DNA of 64,000 nt from Gramella sp. AN32 (GCF_023718305.1 NZ_QEYO01000001.1:62001-126000); one strand, 5' to 3'. Counted from the stretch's first letter, positions 6,972 through 17,553 are shown. Notes: generated by a model from the sequence alone, not told the origin. Translations and numbers: made by a program.

Positions 6972-9959
6972 ATGAGATTAAAATTGTTGATTTTGGGGAT
7001 TTTCTGCTGCCTTTTTCAGTTAAATGCACAGGAATATTTCCCGAAAAACGATGGTGTTACCAATCCTAATACCAATTTTACCGTTTTCAAAAATGCCCGG
7101 ATCCATGTAGATCCCCAAACGGTGATTGAAAGCGGGATGTTTTCTATTCAGAATGGTAAAATTAAAGCCGTAGGAAAAAATATCAATGTTCCAGAAAATA
7201 GTATTGTGATCGATCTGGAAGGAAAGGAAGTGTATCCTTCATTTATCGATCTATATTCAGATTTTGGAATTGAAAAATTAAAACGTGCTGAAGGCGGAAG
7301 TTCTCCTCAATATGATGCCAGTAGAGAAGGTTTTTATTGGAACGATCATATTCGTCCTGATATCGACGCGATTTCCAATTTCAATTTTGATGATAAAGAA
7401 GCTGAAAAATTGCAAAAAGCTGGTTTTGGAGTGGTAAACACCCATGTTCCGGATGGTATTATTCGTGGCTCCGGGATGCTGGTAGCACTAACTCCGGATG
7501 CTATGGAAGGCGACCGGATCTTAAATGAACGATCTGGCCAATATTTGTCTTTTGATAAAAGTGTGCTTTCGAGACAGTCCTACCCTACTTCTATTATGGG
7601 TGCGATGGCCTTGCTTCGCCAAACCTATATGGATGCGCAATGGTATGCCAATGGAAATGCCGATAATAAAGATCTCGCCCTGGAAGCATTGAATAAAAAT
7701 AAAAATCTGCTTCAAATTTTTGCCACAGACAATCTTCTGGACGAGTTTAGAGCCGATAAGGTTGGGGATGAATTTGGCATCCAGTATGTAATTCTTGGAA
7801 GCGGAAATGAATATCAGCGGCTGGATAAAGTAAAAAGCTCCGGCGCAACCTATATCGTCCCCCTAAAATTTCCAGATGCTTATGATGTAGAAAACCCGTA
7901 TATGGCTGAATATATCAGTCTTGCGGAAATGAAACAATGGAACCAGGCACCGGCAAACTTAAAGATGCTTGCGGAAAAGGCTATTCCTTTTACCTTAACC
8001 ACCCATTCTCTTGATGCTGAAAAAGATTTTAAAACCAACCTTTTAAAAGCAATCGAATATGGTTTAAGCAAAGAAGATGCCCTTGCCGCGTTAACGACGG
8101 TCCCGGCGAAAACTATAGGAAAATCTGCTGAACTGGGAGCGATAAAGACCGGTGCCTGGGCGAACTTTATTATCACTTCCGGGGATTATTTCGAAAAAGA
8201 AACCACACTTTATGAAAATTGGGTGCAGGGGAAAAAGAAAGTGTTGAGTAACATGGATGTGACCAATATTACCGGTGAATATGATTTGAATCTTAAAGGT
8301 GAATCTTATGAACTTAGCATTACCGGAGAACCTTCTTCTCCAAAAGCTGAAGTGAAGACAGATGATAAAAAATTAGGTACAAAGATCAGTTTTTCTGATA
8401 ACTGGATGAACCTTTTAATATCTTCTCCAGATAGCACTAAAACTGAATTTATTCGATTGGTGGCACACGTCCCGGATCTTTCAGAAAATATTTCCGGAAA
8501 AGCATTCATGCCTGATGGTTCTGAAACCAGCTTTACCGCGACCAAAAAAGCAAAATCTGATACCGCAGAGAAAAAGGATAAAGAAGAGGAAGAAAAAAAG
8601 GATAAGGAAAAACCTGAAATATTGCCTGTCACCTTTCCAAATTCTGCTTACGGATTTAAACAACTGCCCAAACAGGAAAATGTGTTATTCAAAAATGCGA
8701 CCGTATGGACCAGTGAAGATGATGGTGTATTGGAAAATACCGATGTGTTGGTCAAAAATGGCATGATATCGAAAGTGGGAAAAGATCTTAATGCCGGTGG
8801 GGCAAAAGTGATCGATGCAACCGGGAAACATTTGACCGCAGGGATTATTGATGAACATTCACACCTTGCCGCATCTGCAATCAATGAAGCCGGACAGAAT
8901 TCTTCCGCGGAAGTGCAAATGGAAGATGTGATCGATCCTTCAGATATGGGTATTTACAGGGATCTTGCCGGCGGGGTGACTACGATTCAGTTATTGCATG
9001 GATCAGCAAATCCAATCGGTGGTCGTTCAGCCATTTTAAAATTAAAGTGGGGTGAAACTCCTGAAAATATGATCTTCGAACAGGCTCCTCCTTTTATTAA
9101 GTTCGCCTTAGGTGAGAATGTAAAGCAGGCGAATTGGGGCGGCGGGGTAAGATTTCCGCAAACACGAATGGGGGTCGAGCAGGTTTTCACCGATTATTTC
9201 AGCAGGGCTAAAACCTATGAAAAAAAGAAAAATAACGGAGATAAGGACTTCAGAAAAGATCTTGAAATGGAAACATTGGTAGAGATCATGAATGGAGATC
9301 GTTTTGTAAGTTCACATTCTTACATTCAGAGTGAGATAAATATGCTGATGAAAGTGGCCGAAAAATTCGGGTTTAATATCAACACTTTTACGCATATTCT
9401 GGAAGGGTATAAAGTTGCAGATATCATGAAAGAACATGGTGTGGGTGCTTCTACATTTTCAGACTGGTGGGCTTATAAATATGAAGTGAATGATGCCATT
9501 CCTTATAACGCCTCGATCATGAACGAAGTGGGCATCACGGTAGCAATTAATAGTGATGATGGGGAAATGAGTAGAAGGCTCAATCAGGAAGCCGCGAAAA
9601 GCATTAAATATGGTGGAATGAGCGAAGAAGATGCGTGGAAAATGGTGACTATCAATCCCGCGAAACTTTTGCATGTTGATGATCTGGTAGGAAGTATAAA
9701 AACCGGAAAACAGGCTGATCTTGTCCTTTGGAACAACCATCCTCTTTCTATTTACGCGATTCCGGAAAAGACGATGATTGAAGGGGTGGTTTATTTTGAT
9801 ATTGAAAAAGATAAAGCAATGCGTGAAGAAATTAAGAAAGAACGCAACGAGCTAATTAGTGATATGCTGAAAGCGAAGAACAGCGGCGTAAAAACCCAGC
9901 CGGTTAAGAAGAAGGAAGAGCAAAAGGTTCACTGTAACCTATTAGAAGAGGTACACTAA
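6972..9959 (+). CDS. Exported double-domain amidohydrolase
   Basis: A 995-residue exported protein with a signal peptide ending near LFQLNAQ (residue 20). It contains two amidohydrolase-fold halves joined by a Lys/Glu-rich linker at about 525-545. The second half (about 570-960) has GIIDEHSHLA, with metal ligands His629 and His631, then later SHSY, THILEGYK and NSDDGE, as an active enzyme would. The first half keeps the outline (PSFIDLYSDFG; THSLDAEKDF; LTTVPAKTIG) but has no HxH. It is probably a periplasmic hydrolase whose substrate I cannot name. Twelve bases later comes a related single-domain gene, so the two form an operon. Confidence 0.82.
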   Translation: MRLKLLILGIFCCLFQLNAQEYFPKNDGVTNPNTNFTVFKNARIHVDPQTVIESGMFSIQNGKIKAVGKNINVPENSIVIDLEGKEVYPSFIDLYSDFGIEKLKRAEGGSSPQYDASREGFYWNDHIRPDIDAISNFNFDDKEAEKLQKAGFGVVNTHVPDGIIRGSGMLVALTPDAMEGDRILNERSGQYLSFDKSVLSRQSYPTSIMGAMALLRQTYMDAQWYANGNADNKDLALEALNKNKNLLQIFATDNLLDEFRADKVGDEFGIQYVILGSGNEYQRLDKVKSSGATYIVPLKFPDAYDVENPYMAEYISLAEMKQWNQAPANLKMLAEKAIPFTLTTHSLDAEKDFKTNLLKAIEYGLSKEDALAALTTVPAKTIGKSAELGAIKTGAWANFIITSGDYFEKETTLYENWVQGKKKVLSNMDVTNITGEYDLNLKGESYELSITGEPSSPKAEVKTDDKKLGTKISFSDNWMNLLISSPDSTKTEFIRLVAHVPDLSENISGKAFMPDGSETSFTATKKAKSDTAEKKDKEEEEKKDKEKPEILPVTFPNSAYGFKQLPKQENVLFKNATVWTSEDDGVLENTDVLVKNGMISKVGKDLNAGGAKVIDATGKHLTAGIIDEHSHLAASAINEAGQNSSAEVQMEDVIDPSDMGIYRDLAGGVTTIQLLHGSANPIGGRSAILKLKWGETPENMIFEQAPPFIKFALGENVKQANWGGGVRFPQTRMGVEQVFTDYFSRAKTYEKKKNNGDKDFRKDLEMETLVEIMNGDRFVSSHSYIQSEINMLMKVAEKFGFNINTFTHILEGYKVADIMKEHGVGASTFSDWWAYKYEVNDAIPYNASIMNEVGITVAINSDDGEMSRRLNQEAAKSIKYGGMSEEDAWKMVTINPAKLLHVDDLVGSIKTGKQADLVLWNNHPLSIYAIPEKTMIEGVVYFDIEKDKAMREEIKKERNELISDMLKAKNSGVKTQPVKKKEEQKVHCNLLEEVH

Positions 9960-9971
9960 AATTTAGATAAG

Positions 9972-11294
9972 ATGAAATTTAAAAATATAACGAGTCTCAT
10001 AATTATTTTATTCGGAATAAAAAGCGGGGTTGCCCAGCAAACTCCGGCACCAGCTCAAACTGAAGCGATCACGATCGTTGGGGCAACAGCTCACCTTGGA
10101 AATGGGGAAGTTATGGAAAACAGCCTGATCATTCTTGAGGACGGAAAAATTTCACGAATACAACCGGTGACCAGCACTAAAATGCAATACCCCGGAAAAA
10201 TTATCCAGGCAAAAGGCAAACATGTGTATCCCGGAATCATTGCTCCAAATTCTACTCTTGGTTTGGTAGAAATCGATGCAGTAAAACCTACTGATGATGA
10301 AGATGAAATTGGTGAAATTTTGCCTAATATCCGTAGTTTGATTGCCTACAATGCTGAAAGCAAAATTGTAGAATCTATGCGGCCCAATGGAGTACTTTTA
10401 GGTCAGATTGTCCCTCGTGGAGGTTTGATTTCCGGTACCTCTTCCGTGGTGCAATTTGATGCCTGGAATTGGGAAGATGCGGTGGTGAAAGAAGACGATG
10501 CCTTGCATATTAACTGGCCAAATTCTTATAGAAGGGGAAGATGGTGGGCCGGTGAAGAACGCGGGTTAAAAGCTAATGATGATTATACTTCAGATATTCA
10601 AAAATTATCAGATTTCTTTGCGTCTTCCAAAGCTTATTTATCTGGCAGTGATTACACCAACCTTGCCTATGATGCGATGCGACCTGTTTTTGAGGGGAAA
10701 AAGAAAGTCTTTGTACATGTAGATGGTGAAAAAGAAATTCTGGATGCTATTCAGTTTAAAAAAGAACAAAATATCAATCATTTTGTGATCGTGGGCGGGT
10801 ATCATGCGCTTGGCGCGGCCCGTCAATTAAAGGAAAATAATATTCCGGTGCTGGTGAACAGGCCGCATTCTTTGCCAAATCAGGATGACGAAGATTATGA
10901 TTATCCCTATAAATTAGCAAAACTTCTGGATGATGCCGGAGTGATGGTTTCCCTGGAAAGCAGCGGACAAATGGAAAGAATGAACACCAGAAATTTACCC
11001 TTTTACGCCGGTACAGTGGCCGCATTAGGAATGGATAAAGAACATGCTTTGGAATTGATCACCCTGAATGCCGCAAAAATCCTTGGAATTGATGAAAATT
11101 ATGGAAGTTTAGAGGCGGGTAAGTCGGCTACTTTATTTATTTCAGAAGGGGATGCTTTAGACATGAGAACTAACATTTTATCGCATGCTTTTATTGATGG
11201 GCGTGAATTAAGCCTGGAAACCCATCAAACAGAATTATGGAAACGTTATTCCAATAAATATAAAAATCAGGATAATTCAGATAAAAAGGAATAA
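9972..11294 (+). CDS. Exported amidohydrolase-fold protein without canonical metal ligands
   Basis: A 440-residue exported protein (signal peptide ending near GVAQQTP, residue 20). Its fold matches the amidohydrolase superfamily: an N-terminal beta domain (ITIVGATAHLGNGEVMENS), YPGIIAPNSTLG where active enzymes have DxHxH, and the C-terminal TLNAAKILGIDENYGSLEAGKSA block. Neither the HxH pair nor the usual late His/Asp residues are apparent. It resembles the inactive first half of its upstream neighbour more than the active half, which suggests it is a structural partner. A terminator follows the stop. Confidence 0.78.
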   Translation: MKFKNITSLIIILFGIKSGVAQQTPAPAQTEAITIVGATAHLGNGEVMENSLIILEDGKISRIQPVTSTKMQYPGKIIQAKGKHVYPGIIAPNSTLGLVEIDAVKPTDDEDEIGEILPNIRSLIAYNAESKIVESMRPNGVLLGQIVPRGGLISGTSSVVQFDAWNWEDAVVKEDDALHINWPNSYRRGRWWAGEERGLKANDDYTSDIQKLSDFFASSKAYLSGSDYTNLAYDAMRPVFEGKKKVFVHVDGEKEILDAIQFKKEQNINHFVIVGGYHALGAARQLKENNIPVLVNRPHSLPNQDDEDYDYPYKLAKLLDDAGVMVSLESSGQMERMNTRNLPFYAGTVAALGMDKEHALELITLNAAKILGIDENYGSLEAGKSATLFISEGDALDMRTNILSHAFIDGRELSLETHQTELWKRYSNKYKNQDNSDKKE

Positions 11295-11313
11295 ATACTG
11301 ATTGAAAATCATT

Positions 11314-11347
11314 AAAACTCCTGCTCTGGCGGGAGTTTTTCTTTTTC
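11314..11347 (+). terminator. Terminator of the amidohydrolase operon
   Basis: An 11-bp stem AAAACTCCTGC/GCGGGAGTTTT with a 4-base loop and following T-rich tract. It lies inside the longest reading frame of the next gene and so rules out that gene's upstream starts. Confidence 0.85.
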
Positions 11348-11367
11348 AAAAAAAGCTAAATTTACCC

Positions 11368-12174
11368 ATGCTTAAAAAAATTACCAGCTTGCAGAATAAT
11401 GAAGTGAAATGGGTGCTTCAACTTCAGGAAAAATCCCGGAATCGCCGGAAAGAAAATGCTTTTGTAGTGGAGGGTAGGCGGGAAATTGAACTTGCCTTTA
11501 AAGGCGGGTATGAGCCAATCAATATCTATTATGTGCCGGAAATGATCGCATTTGAAACGGTGATGGAACTGTCTAAATTAAACCCGGAGCATGGAGCTGA
11601 AATCACCGAATTAAGCGATGCAGTTTACCAAAAATTAGCTTACAGGAGTAGTACCGAAGGTTTGCTGGCCATTTTCAAAATTCATGAATTTAAACTTGAA
11701 GATTTAAAATTCGAAAATAAAAATCCGTTGATTTTAGTAGCCGAAGCACCCGAAAAACCGGGAAATATTGGGGCCATCTTAAGAACGGCAGATGCTGCCA
11801 ACCTGGACGCGGTGATTATTGCAAATCCTAAAACCGATCTTTATAATCCAAATATTATCCGTAGCAGTGTGGGTTGCGTTTTTACCAACAAGGTGTGTAC
11901 AGGTTCAACCCTGGAAATTATTGATTTTTTAAACTCAAAAAATATTAAAATCTATTCAGCTTCGCTGCAAGCTTCGCAAAATTATCTGAAAACCGATTTT
12001 ACCGGGGCAACTGCAATTATAGTAGGCACAGAATCTACCGGACTGAGTAATGAATGGATCGAAAATTCGACTCAGAATATCCATATTCCCATGGAAGGAG
12101 AAATAGATTCCATGAATGTTTCGGTCGCGGCAGGGATCCTGATTTTTGAAGCAAAAAGACAACGAAATATTTGA
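11368..12174 (+). CDS. TrmH/SpoU-family RNA 2'-O-methyltransferase
   Basis: A 268-residue SPOUT-class methylase with an N-terminal substrate-binding domain (KNAFVVEGRREIELAF-like) and the three C-terminal SpoU motifs. Motif 1 is PEKPGNIGAILRTADA, motif 2 IIVGTESTGLS and motif 3 IPMEGEIDSMNVSVAAGI. These motifs make the SAM-binding knot. The target is probably 23S rRNA, but the family also methylates tRNA, so no gene name is given. The ATG at 11368 is chosen because the open frame further upstream runs through a clear terminator hairpin, and homologues start at MLKKITS. Confidence 0.9.
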   Translation: MLKKITSLQNNEVKWVLQLQEKSRNRRKENAFVVEGRREIELAFKGGYEPINIYYVPEMIAFETVMELSKLNPEHGAEITELSDAVYQKLAYRSSTEGLLAIFKIHEFKLEDLKFENKNPLILVAEAPEKPGNIGAILRTADAANLDAVIIANPKTDLYNPNIIRSSVGCVFTNKVCTGSTLEIIDFLNSKNIKIYSASLQASQNYLKTDFTGATAIIVGTESTGLSNEWIENSTQNIHIPMEGEIDSMNVSVAAGILIFEAKRQRNI

Positions 12175-12228
12175 AATCTATAGATTATTTTTGGCACATT
12201 TGGACTACGCTCTATGTGACAAAATAGA

Positions 12229-12280
12229 CCTGAAACTTTAAACTTTTGAACTCTGAACTTTTAAACATTTAAACTTTTAA
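12229..12280. repeat. Degenerate AACTTTTGAA-type short repeat
   Basis: About five imperfect copies of AACTTT(T)(G/A)AA in a row between the methylase and M48 genes. The tract is A/T-rich and may be a site of slippage. A TATTTTTG box (12186-12193) upstream has no matching TTG. Confidence 0.5.
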
Positions 12281-12286
12281 AAAATC

Positions 12287-13525
12287 TTGAACTCCCAAAT
12301 CCTTTTTAACCTCATCATTGGCATCATCATTATTAGTTTTGTATTGGATAAAATCCTGGACGCTATCAATGCCCGGCATTTTAATGATCCCATTCCGGCA
12401 GAGCTGGACGATGTATATGACCAGACAGAATATGAAAAATCCCAGAACTATAAAAAAGAGCGGTTTAAATTCGGCTTGATTTCATCCACTTTTTCCATTC
12501 TGCTAACCCTGGGTTTTATATTTCTGGATGGTTTTGAGTTCGTAGATGATATTGCCAGAAGTTATTCAGAAAATAATATTGTGATCGCGCTTATTTTCTT
12601 CGGAATTATTATGCTTGTGAGTGATTTGATCATGTTGCCCTTTTCCTATTACAGCACTTTTGTTATTGAGGAAAAATACGGTTTTAATAAAACCACTATG
12701 AAAACTTTCATTTTTGATAAGCTGAAAGGTTTATTAATGATGGCATTTATTGGAGGTGGGATTTTAGCTTTGATCGTTTGGTTTTATGAACTTGCCGGGG
12801 AGAACTTCTGGTGGTATGCCTGGATCCTGGTTTCAGTATTTTCCATATTCATGAATATGTTCTATGCTAAACTCATCGTTCCCCTTTTTAATAAACAAAC
12901 GCCTTTGGAAGATGGTTCTTTAAGGAACAAAATTGAAGCTTATGCGAGGAAAGTTGGGTTTAAACTGGATAATATATTTGTGATCGATGGTTCGAAAAGG
13001 AGTACGAAGGCAAATGCTTATTTTTCAGGTTTTGGCAAAGAGAAAAGAATTACGCTTTATGATACCTTAATCAATGATTTGGAAGAAGAGGAAATTGTCG
13101 CAGTCCTGGCGCACGAAGTTGGACATTATAAGAAAAACCACATCATTATAAACCTAATCGTCTCCATTCTAACCACTGGTTTTACCCTGTGGCTATTATC
13201 CTTGTTTGTTGGAAATCCTATCCTTTCCAAAGCTTTAGGTGTAGAAACGCCCAGTTTTCATATTGGTTTGGTTGCCTTCGGAATTTTATACGGACCTATT
13301 TCAGAAATTACCAGTTTAATCATGAATTATCTATCCCGAAAATTTGAGTATCAGGCAGATGATTTTGCGTCTTCAACTTATAACGGAAATGCTTTAATTT
13401 CAAGTTTAAAAAAGCTTTCAAAAAATAGTTTAAGCAATCTTACTCCGCATAAAGCTTATGTTTTTTGGCATTATTCACATCCCAGTTTATTACAACGAAC
13501 CCGAAATTTGAAATCTGGTTTATAG
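12287..13525 (+). CDS. M48-family CAAX-protease-like membrane metallopeptidase
   Basis: A 412-residue protein of the Ste24/M48A type. It has several membrane helices, the HEVGHYKKNH zinc site (His276, Glu277, His280), the distal EYQADDFA motif supplying the third zinc ligand, and the N-terminal segment that precedes the catalytic domain in Ste24. Bacterial members act on membrane or misfolded proteins; no prenyl substrate is expected here. The start is TTG at 12287, giving the first helix LNSQILFNLIIGIIIISFVL, and no ATG fits. It is followed 35 bases later by rel. Confidence 0.88.
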   Translation: MNSQILFNLIIGIIIISFVLDKILDAINARHFNDPIPAELDDVYDQTEYEKSQNYKKERFKFGLISSTFSILLTLGFIFLDGFEFVDDIARSYSENNIVIALIFFGIIMLVSDLIMLPFSYYSTFVIEEKYGFNKTTMKTFIFDKLKGLLMMAFIGGGILALIVWFYELAGENFWWYAWILVSVFSIFMNMFYAKLIVPLFNKQTPLEDGSLRNKIEAYARKVGFKLDNIFVIDGSKRSTKANAYFSGFGKEKRITLYDTLINDLEEEEIVAVLAHEVGHYKKNHIIINLIVSILTTGFTLWLLSLFVGNPILSKALGVETPSFHIGLVAFGILYGPISEITSLIMNYLSRKFEYQADDFASSTYNGNALISSLKKLSKNSLSNLTPHKAYVFWHYSHPSLLQRTRNLKSGL

Positions 13526-13556
13526 TTGCTTCATTTTAATCTTAATTGTATTTTTA
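13526..13556 (+). promoter_or_regulatory. Possible promoter of rel
   Basis: TTG (13526-13528), 20 bases, TATTTTTA (13549-13556), one mismatch from TAnnTTTG. It is so close to the ATG at 13561 that the mRNA would be nearly leaderless, so confidence is limited. Confidence 0.35.
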
Positions 13557-13560
13557 GAGG

Positions 13561-15768
13561 ATGACAGAGGCTGCAATAGCAAAAGAAAACAAACAAATTG
13601 CCAGGCAATACAAGGAATTGCTGCGTATAAGTTATCAAACACTTTCCGAAGATGATAAAAAACTTATTCGTAAAGCTTTTGATGTTGCGGTAGACGCACA
13701 TAAAGACCAGCGCCGTAAATCTGGGGAAGCCTATATCTTCCACCCTATCGCTGTTGCTAAAATTGTGGCTTCAGAAATTGGTCTTGACGCAACTTCTATT
13801 TCTGCCGCTTTATTACATGATGTTGTTGAAGATACCTCTTACACTTTTGAGGATATCCGGAAAATGTTTGGTGATGCCGTTGCCCGAATTGTGGAAGGCC
13901 TTACAAAAATTTCCAGTTTAAAAAAGGATAAGGATGTTTCCCTGCAGGCTGAGAATTTCAGAAAAATGCTGCTCACGCTGAATGATGACGTAAGGGTGAT
14001 CATCATAAAAATAGCCGATCGCCTTCACAACATGCAAACCATGGATGCGATGCGACCTGATAAACAGGTTAAGATCGCTTCAGAAACTTTGTATATCTAT
14101 GCTCCTTTAGCGCATAGAATTGGGCTTTACAACATTAAAACCGAACTGGAAGATCTTGGCTTAAAATACACCGAACCGGAAATTTACCACGAGCTTCTCA
14201 CTAAAATTAAAGAAAGTAAAGAACAGCAGGACACCTACATCAAGGAATTCAGTAAAGTAATTCAGGATTCTTTAGATAAGGAGGAGTTGCAGTATGAAAT
14301 AAAAGGCAGGCCAAAATCGATCTATTCTATTAATCGAAAAATAATTAGTCAGAATATTTCATTTGAAGAGGTTTATGACAAATTTGCGATTCGAATTATT
14401 TATAAAAGTGAGCCTTCAAACGAAAAATTTCTCGCCTGGAAAATTTATTCCATTGTTACAGATCATTTCCGGCCTAACCCCACCCGATTAAGGGATTGGA
14501 TCTCTTCTCCCAAATCTACAGGCTATGAAGCCTTGCACATTACCGTGATGGGGCCAAAAGGTCGTTGGGTGGAAGTGCAAATTCGCAGCATGCGTATGAA
14601 TGAAATTGCTGAAAAAGGTTATGCCGCACATTATAAGTACAAACAGGGAAGTGATAATGAAGAAAGAGGTTTTGAAGAATGGGTAACTAAACTTCAGGAA
14701 GCTTTGGAAAATGCTGAAATAAATGCGGTTGATTTTGTTGAACAGTTCAAACTGAACCTCTATTCCAAAGAAATCTTTGTATTTACCCCGCAGGGAGATT
14801 TAAAATCATTACCAAAAGGTTCTACTCCGCTGGATTTTGCTTTCAGTATCCATACAGAAATTGGTTTACATACCAGGGGAGCGCGTGTGAATAACAAACT
14901 GGTCCCCTTAAGCCATGAATTACACAGCGGTGACCAGGTGGAAATTATCACTTCGGAAAATGCCAAACCAAATGTGAACTGGCTGGATTATGCCAATACT
15001 GCAAGAGCCCGGGCAAAAATCAAATCATCTTTAAAAGATGAGAAAAAGGAAATTGCGGAAGATGGGAAAGCGGTGCTGGCCAGAAAACTAAAATCGCAAA
15101 AAATTCAGTTTAATGAAAATACCATTAACGAGCTGGTAAACCACTTTCATTTAAAGACAAGTCTTGACCTGTTTTACCGTGTTGGAGTTGGCAAAATAGA
15201 TAATAAAATGCTGAAGGAATTCGCCTCTTCCCGCAGCAACGCTTTTGTAAGCTATTTTAAAAATAAGATTCGAAAACCTGCAATTTCAGCAGATCTTAAT
15301 AAAGAAGAAATTACGCTGAAATACGATCAGCTGGTTTTTGGGAAAGAAGAGGAAAAACTTGAATATAAACTGGCGAATTGCTGTAACCCCATTCCCGGTG
15401 ATAATGTTTTTGGGTTTATCTCTGTGAGCGATGGGATTAAGGTGCATAAAAAAGATTGTCCTAATGCGCTACAATTACAAAGTAACTATGCTTACCGCAT
15501 TATTCAGGCAAAATGGATTGATAGCTCTCAACAGGAATTTGTTGCGGTTATCAGCTTAAAAGGAATTGATAATTTAGGACTGGTGAGTGAAATTACACAA
15601 GAAATTTCCAGTAATATGAATGTAAACATGAAAAACCTGAATTTCGACAGTTCAGATGGAGTGTTTAGCGGGAGGATTACCCTTGTGGTTAAAAACAACA
15701 ATATCCTTAATACCATAATTCAACGCCTGAAAAAAATTAACGGCATAGACAAGGTCAGCCGTGAATAA
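13561..15768 (+). CDS. RelA/SpoT bifunctional (p)ppGpp synthetase/hydrolase
   Basis: A 735-residue RSH protein with the full domain order. The HD hydrolase domain spans about residues 45-200 (LLHDVVEDT and the later ADRLHNM). The synthetase domain is about 240-350 ([18 protein letters not shown]), TGS about 400-460 ([22 protein letters not shown]), and the ACT domain is at the end. The intact HD residues suggest that it both makes and degrades (p)ppGpp. Bacteroidota usually carry one such long RSH. It is followed by the fur-family gene, which has its own promoter box. Confidence 0.95.
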   Translation: MTEAAIAKENKQIARQYKELLRISYQTLSEDDKKLIRKAFDVAVDAHKDQRRKSGEAYIFHPIAVAKIVASEIGLDATSISAALLHDVVEDTSYTFEDIRKMFGDAVARIVEGLTKISSLKKDKDVSLQAENFRKMLLTLNDDVRVIIIKIADRLHNMQTMDAMRPDKQVKIASETLYIYAPLAHRIGLYNIKTELEDLGLKYTEPEIYHELLTKIKESKEQQDTYIKEFSKVIQDSLDKEELQYEIKGRPKSIYSINRKIISQNISFEEVYDKFAIRIIYKSEPSNEKFLAWKIYSIVTDHFRPNPTRLRDWISSPKSTGYEALHITVMGPKGRWVEVQIRSMRMNEIAEKGYAAHYKYKQGSDNEERGFEEWVTKLQEALENAEINAVDFVEQFKLNLYSKEIFVFTPQGDLKSLPKGSTPLDFAFSIHTEIGLHTRGARVNNKLVPLSHELHSGDQVEIITSENAKPNVNWLDYANTARARAKIKSSLKDEKKEIAEDGKAVLARKLKSQKIQFNENTINELVNHFHLKTSLDLFYRVGVGKIDNKMLKEFASSRSNAFVSYFKNKIRKPAISADLNKEEITLKYDQLVFGKEEEKLEYKLANCCNPIPGDNVFGFISVSDGIKVHKKDCPNALQLQSNYAYRIIQAKWIDSSQQEFVAVISLKGIDNLGLVSEITQEISSNMNVNMKNLNFDSSDGVFSGRITLVVKNNNILNTIIQRLKKINGIDKVSRE

Positions 15769-15773
15769 TCTTC

Positions 15774-15781
15774 TACATTTG
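15774..15781 (+). promoter_or_regulatory. -7 box for the fur-family gene
   Basis: TACATTTG exactly matches TAnnTTTG. It lies six bases after the rel stop and 10 bases before the regulator's ATG. No TTG at -33. Confidence 0.55.
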
Positions 15782-15791
15782 CAATTCTATT

Positions 15792-16247
15792 ATGAGTAAA
15801 AAAGTAGTAAATAAGAACGATCAGGCGGTCGTTAAAAATGTTTTTACCAAGTATCTTGAGGATAAAGGGCACCGGAAAACACCGGAACGCTTTGCCATAC
15901 TCCAGGAAATTTATAATTCAGATGATCACTTTGATATTGAATCCCTTTATATCAAAATGAAAAATAAAAAGTACCGCGTAAGTCGTGCTACCTTATATAA
16001 TACTATTGAATTGCTTTTAGAATGCGGTCTGGTAAGAAAGCATCAATTTGGTCAAAATCAGTCACAATATGAAAAATCTTATTTTGACAGGCAGCACGAT
16101 CATATCATTTTAACAGATACCGGAGAAGTAATTGAATTTTGTGATCCACGAATTCAAAGTATTAAACAAACGATTGAAGAGGTTTTCGATATAGAGATCA
16201 CAAAACACTCTTTATACTTTTACGGAAATAAAAAATCAACCAATTAA
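15792..16247 (+). CDS. Fur-family transcriptional regulator lacking the CxxC zinc site
   Basis: A 151-residue Fur/PerR-type protein. The N-terminal winged helix includes [15 protein letters not shown] and [15 protein letters not shown] (recognition helix). The C-terminal dimerization domain has the metal motif RQHDHIIL. Where E. coli Fur has a structural CxxC after HDH, this protein has TDTG, so that zinc site is missing. The regulated metal or oxidant cannot be told from sequence. It starts ten bases before purA and is probably cotranscribed with it. Confidence 0.88.
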   Translation: MSKKVVNKNDQAVVKNVFTKYLEDKGHRKTPERFAILQEIYNSDDHFDIESLYIKMKNKKYRVSRATLYNTIELLLECGLVRKHQFGQNQSQYEKSYFDRQHDHIILTDTGEVIEFCDPRIQSIKQTIEEVFDIEITKHSLYFYGNKKSTN

Positions 16248-16257
16248 GACATAATTC

Positions 16258-17529
16258 ATGGCAGTAGATTTACTACTAGGCCTCCAGTGGGGCGATGAAG
16301 GAAAAGGTAAAATTGTAGATGTCCTTACCTCGAAATATGACATTATTGCGCGCTTCCAGGGCGGTCCAAATGCAGGCCATACCTTAGAATTCGATGGTCA
16401 AAAACATGTTTTACATACAATCCCCTCTGGTATTTTTCATGAAAATAGCGTGAATTTAGTGGGTAATGGCGTGGTAATCGATCCGGTAATTTTCAAAAAG
16501 GAGCTGGATAATCTTGCCAGGCATAATATTGATTATACTCCCAAACTTTTAATTTCCAGAAAAGCCCACCTAATTCTACCTACGCATAGGTTATTGGATG
16601 CAGCTTCTGAAGCTTCCAAAGGGAAAGCTAAAATCGGCTCTACTTTAAAGGGAATTGGTCCTACTTATATGGATAAGACCGGAAGGAATGGTTTACGTGT
16701 AGGAGATCTTGAAATGGCCGATTGGAAAGAAAAATATCGTTCCCTGGCTGATAAGCATGAAAAAATGATTGCTTTTTATGAAGCAGATGTTCAATATGAT
16801 CTGGAGGATCTTGAAAAGGAATTTTGGATAGCGGTACAAACTTTAAAAAAATTGACTTTTATTGATAGTGAAGAATATCTTCAACAGGCCATAAAAGCTG
16901 GGAAAACTATTTTAGCGGAAGGTGCCCAGGGTTCCCTTCTCGATATCGATTTTGGTACCTATCCGTTTGTAACCTCCTCCAATACTACGGCTGCAGGAGC
17001 GTGTACAGGACTAGGTGTGGCTCCGAATAAAATTGGGGAGGCTTTTGGAATATTTAAAGCCTATACCACCCGAGTTGGAAGCGGACCTTTCCCTACAGAA
17101 TTATTTGACGAGGTAGGAGAAAGAATGGGTAAAGTAGGCAACGAATTTGGCGCGACCACAGGAAGAAAAAGAAGGTGTGGCTGGCTGGATCTTGTGGCCT
17201 TAAAATACGCTGTGCAGGTAAATGGTATTACTCAATTAATTATGATGAAAGGTGATGTACTAAGTGGTTTTAAAACACTGAAAATTTGTACGGCCTATAA
17301 ATATAAAGGCGAAACCATTAAACATTTCCCTTTTAATATTGAGGAAGAAAATGTTACTCCAATCTATTCTGAAATGAAAGGCTGGAAAGAAGATTTAACC
17401 AGATTGAAAGATTCTTCAGAATTACCTAAGGAGTTTAATGACTACGTGGACTTTCTTGAAAAAGAACTGGAAACACCTATAAAAATAGTTTCCGTAGGAC
17501 CCGATAGGACTCAAACCATCCAACGATAA
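16258..17529 (+). CDS. purA: Adenylosuccinate synthetase
   Basis: A 423-residue enzyme joining IMP and aspartate with GTP, the first committed step to AMP. Signatures are the N-terminal GLQWGDEGKGKIVD (GTP and catalytic Asp), NAGHT near residue 38, the catalytic GPTYMDK-type region near 135, and GTTGRKRRCGWLD near 300. Length is standard. The coding sequence begins ten bases after the Fur-family gene and ends at a strong terminator. Confidence 0.98.
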   Translation: MAVDLLLGLQWGDEGKGKIVDVLTSKYDIIARFQGGPNAGHTLEFDGQKHVLHTIPSGIFHENSVNLVGNGVVIDPVIFKKELDNLARHNIDYTPKLLISRKAHLILPTHRLLDAASEASKGKAKIGSTLKGIGPTYMDKTGRNGLRVGDLEMADWKEKYRSLADKHEKMIAFYEADVQYDLEDLEKEFWIAVQTLKKLTFIDSEEYLQQAIKAGKTILAEGAQGSLLDIDFGTYPFVTSSNTTAAGACTGLGVAPNKIGEAFGIFKAYTTRVGSGPFPTELFDEVGERMGKVGNEFGATTGRKRRCGWLDLVALKYAVQVNGITQLIMMKGDVLSGFKTLKICTAYKYKGETIKHFPFNIEEENVTPIYSEMKGWKEDLTRLKDSSELPKEFNDYVDFLEKELETPIKIVSVGPDRTQTIQR

Positions 17530-17553
17530 TATTTTTGAATTTTTCTAAAAACA

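Noticed and set aside
11302..11367. Upstream extension of the SpoU-type methylase gene
   Set aside because: The frame runs through a strong terminator hairpin (11314-11347), and the family start is at ATG 11368.
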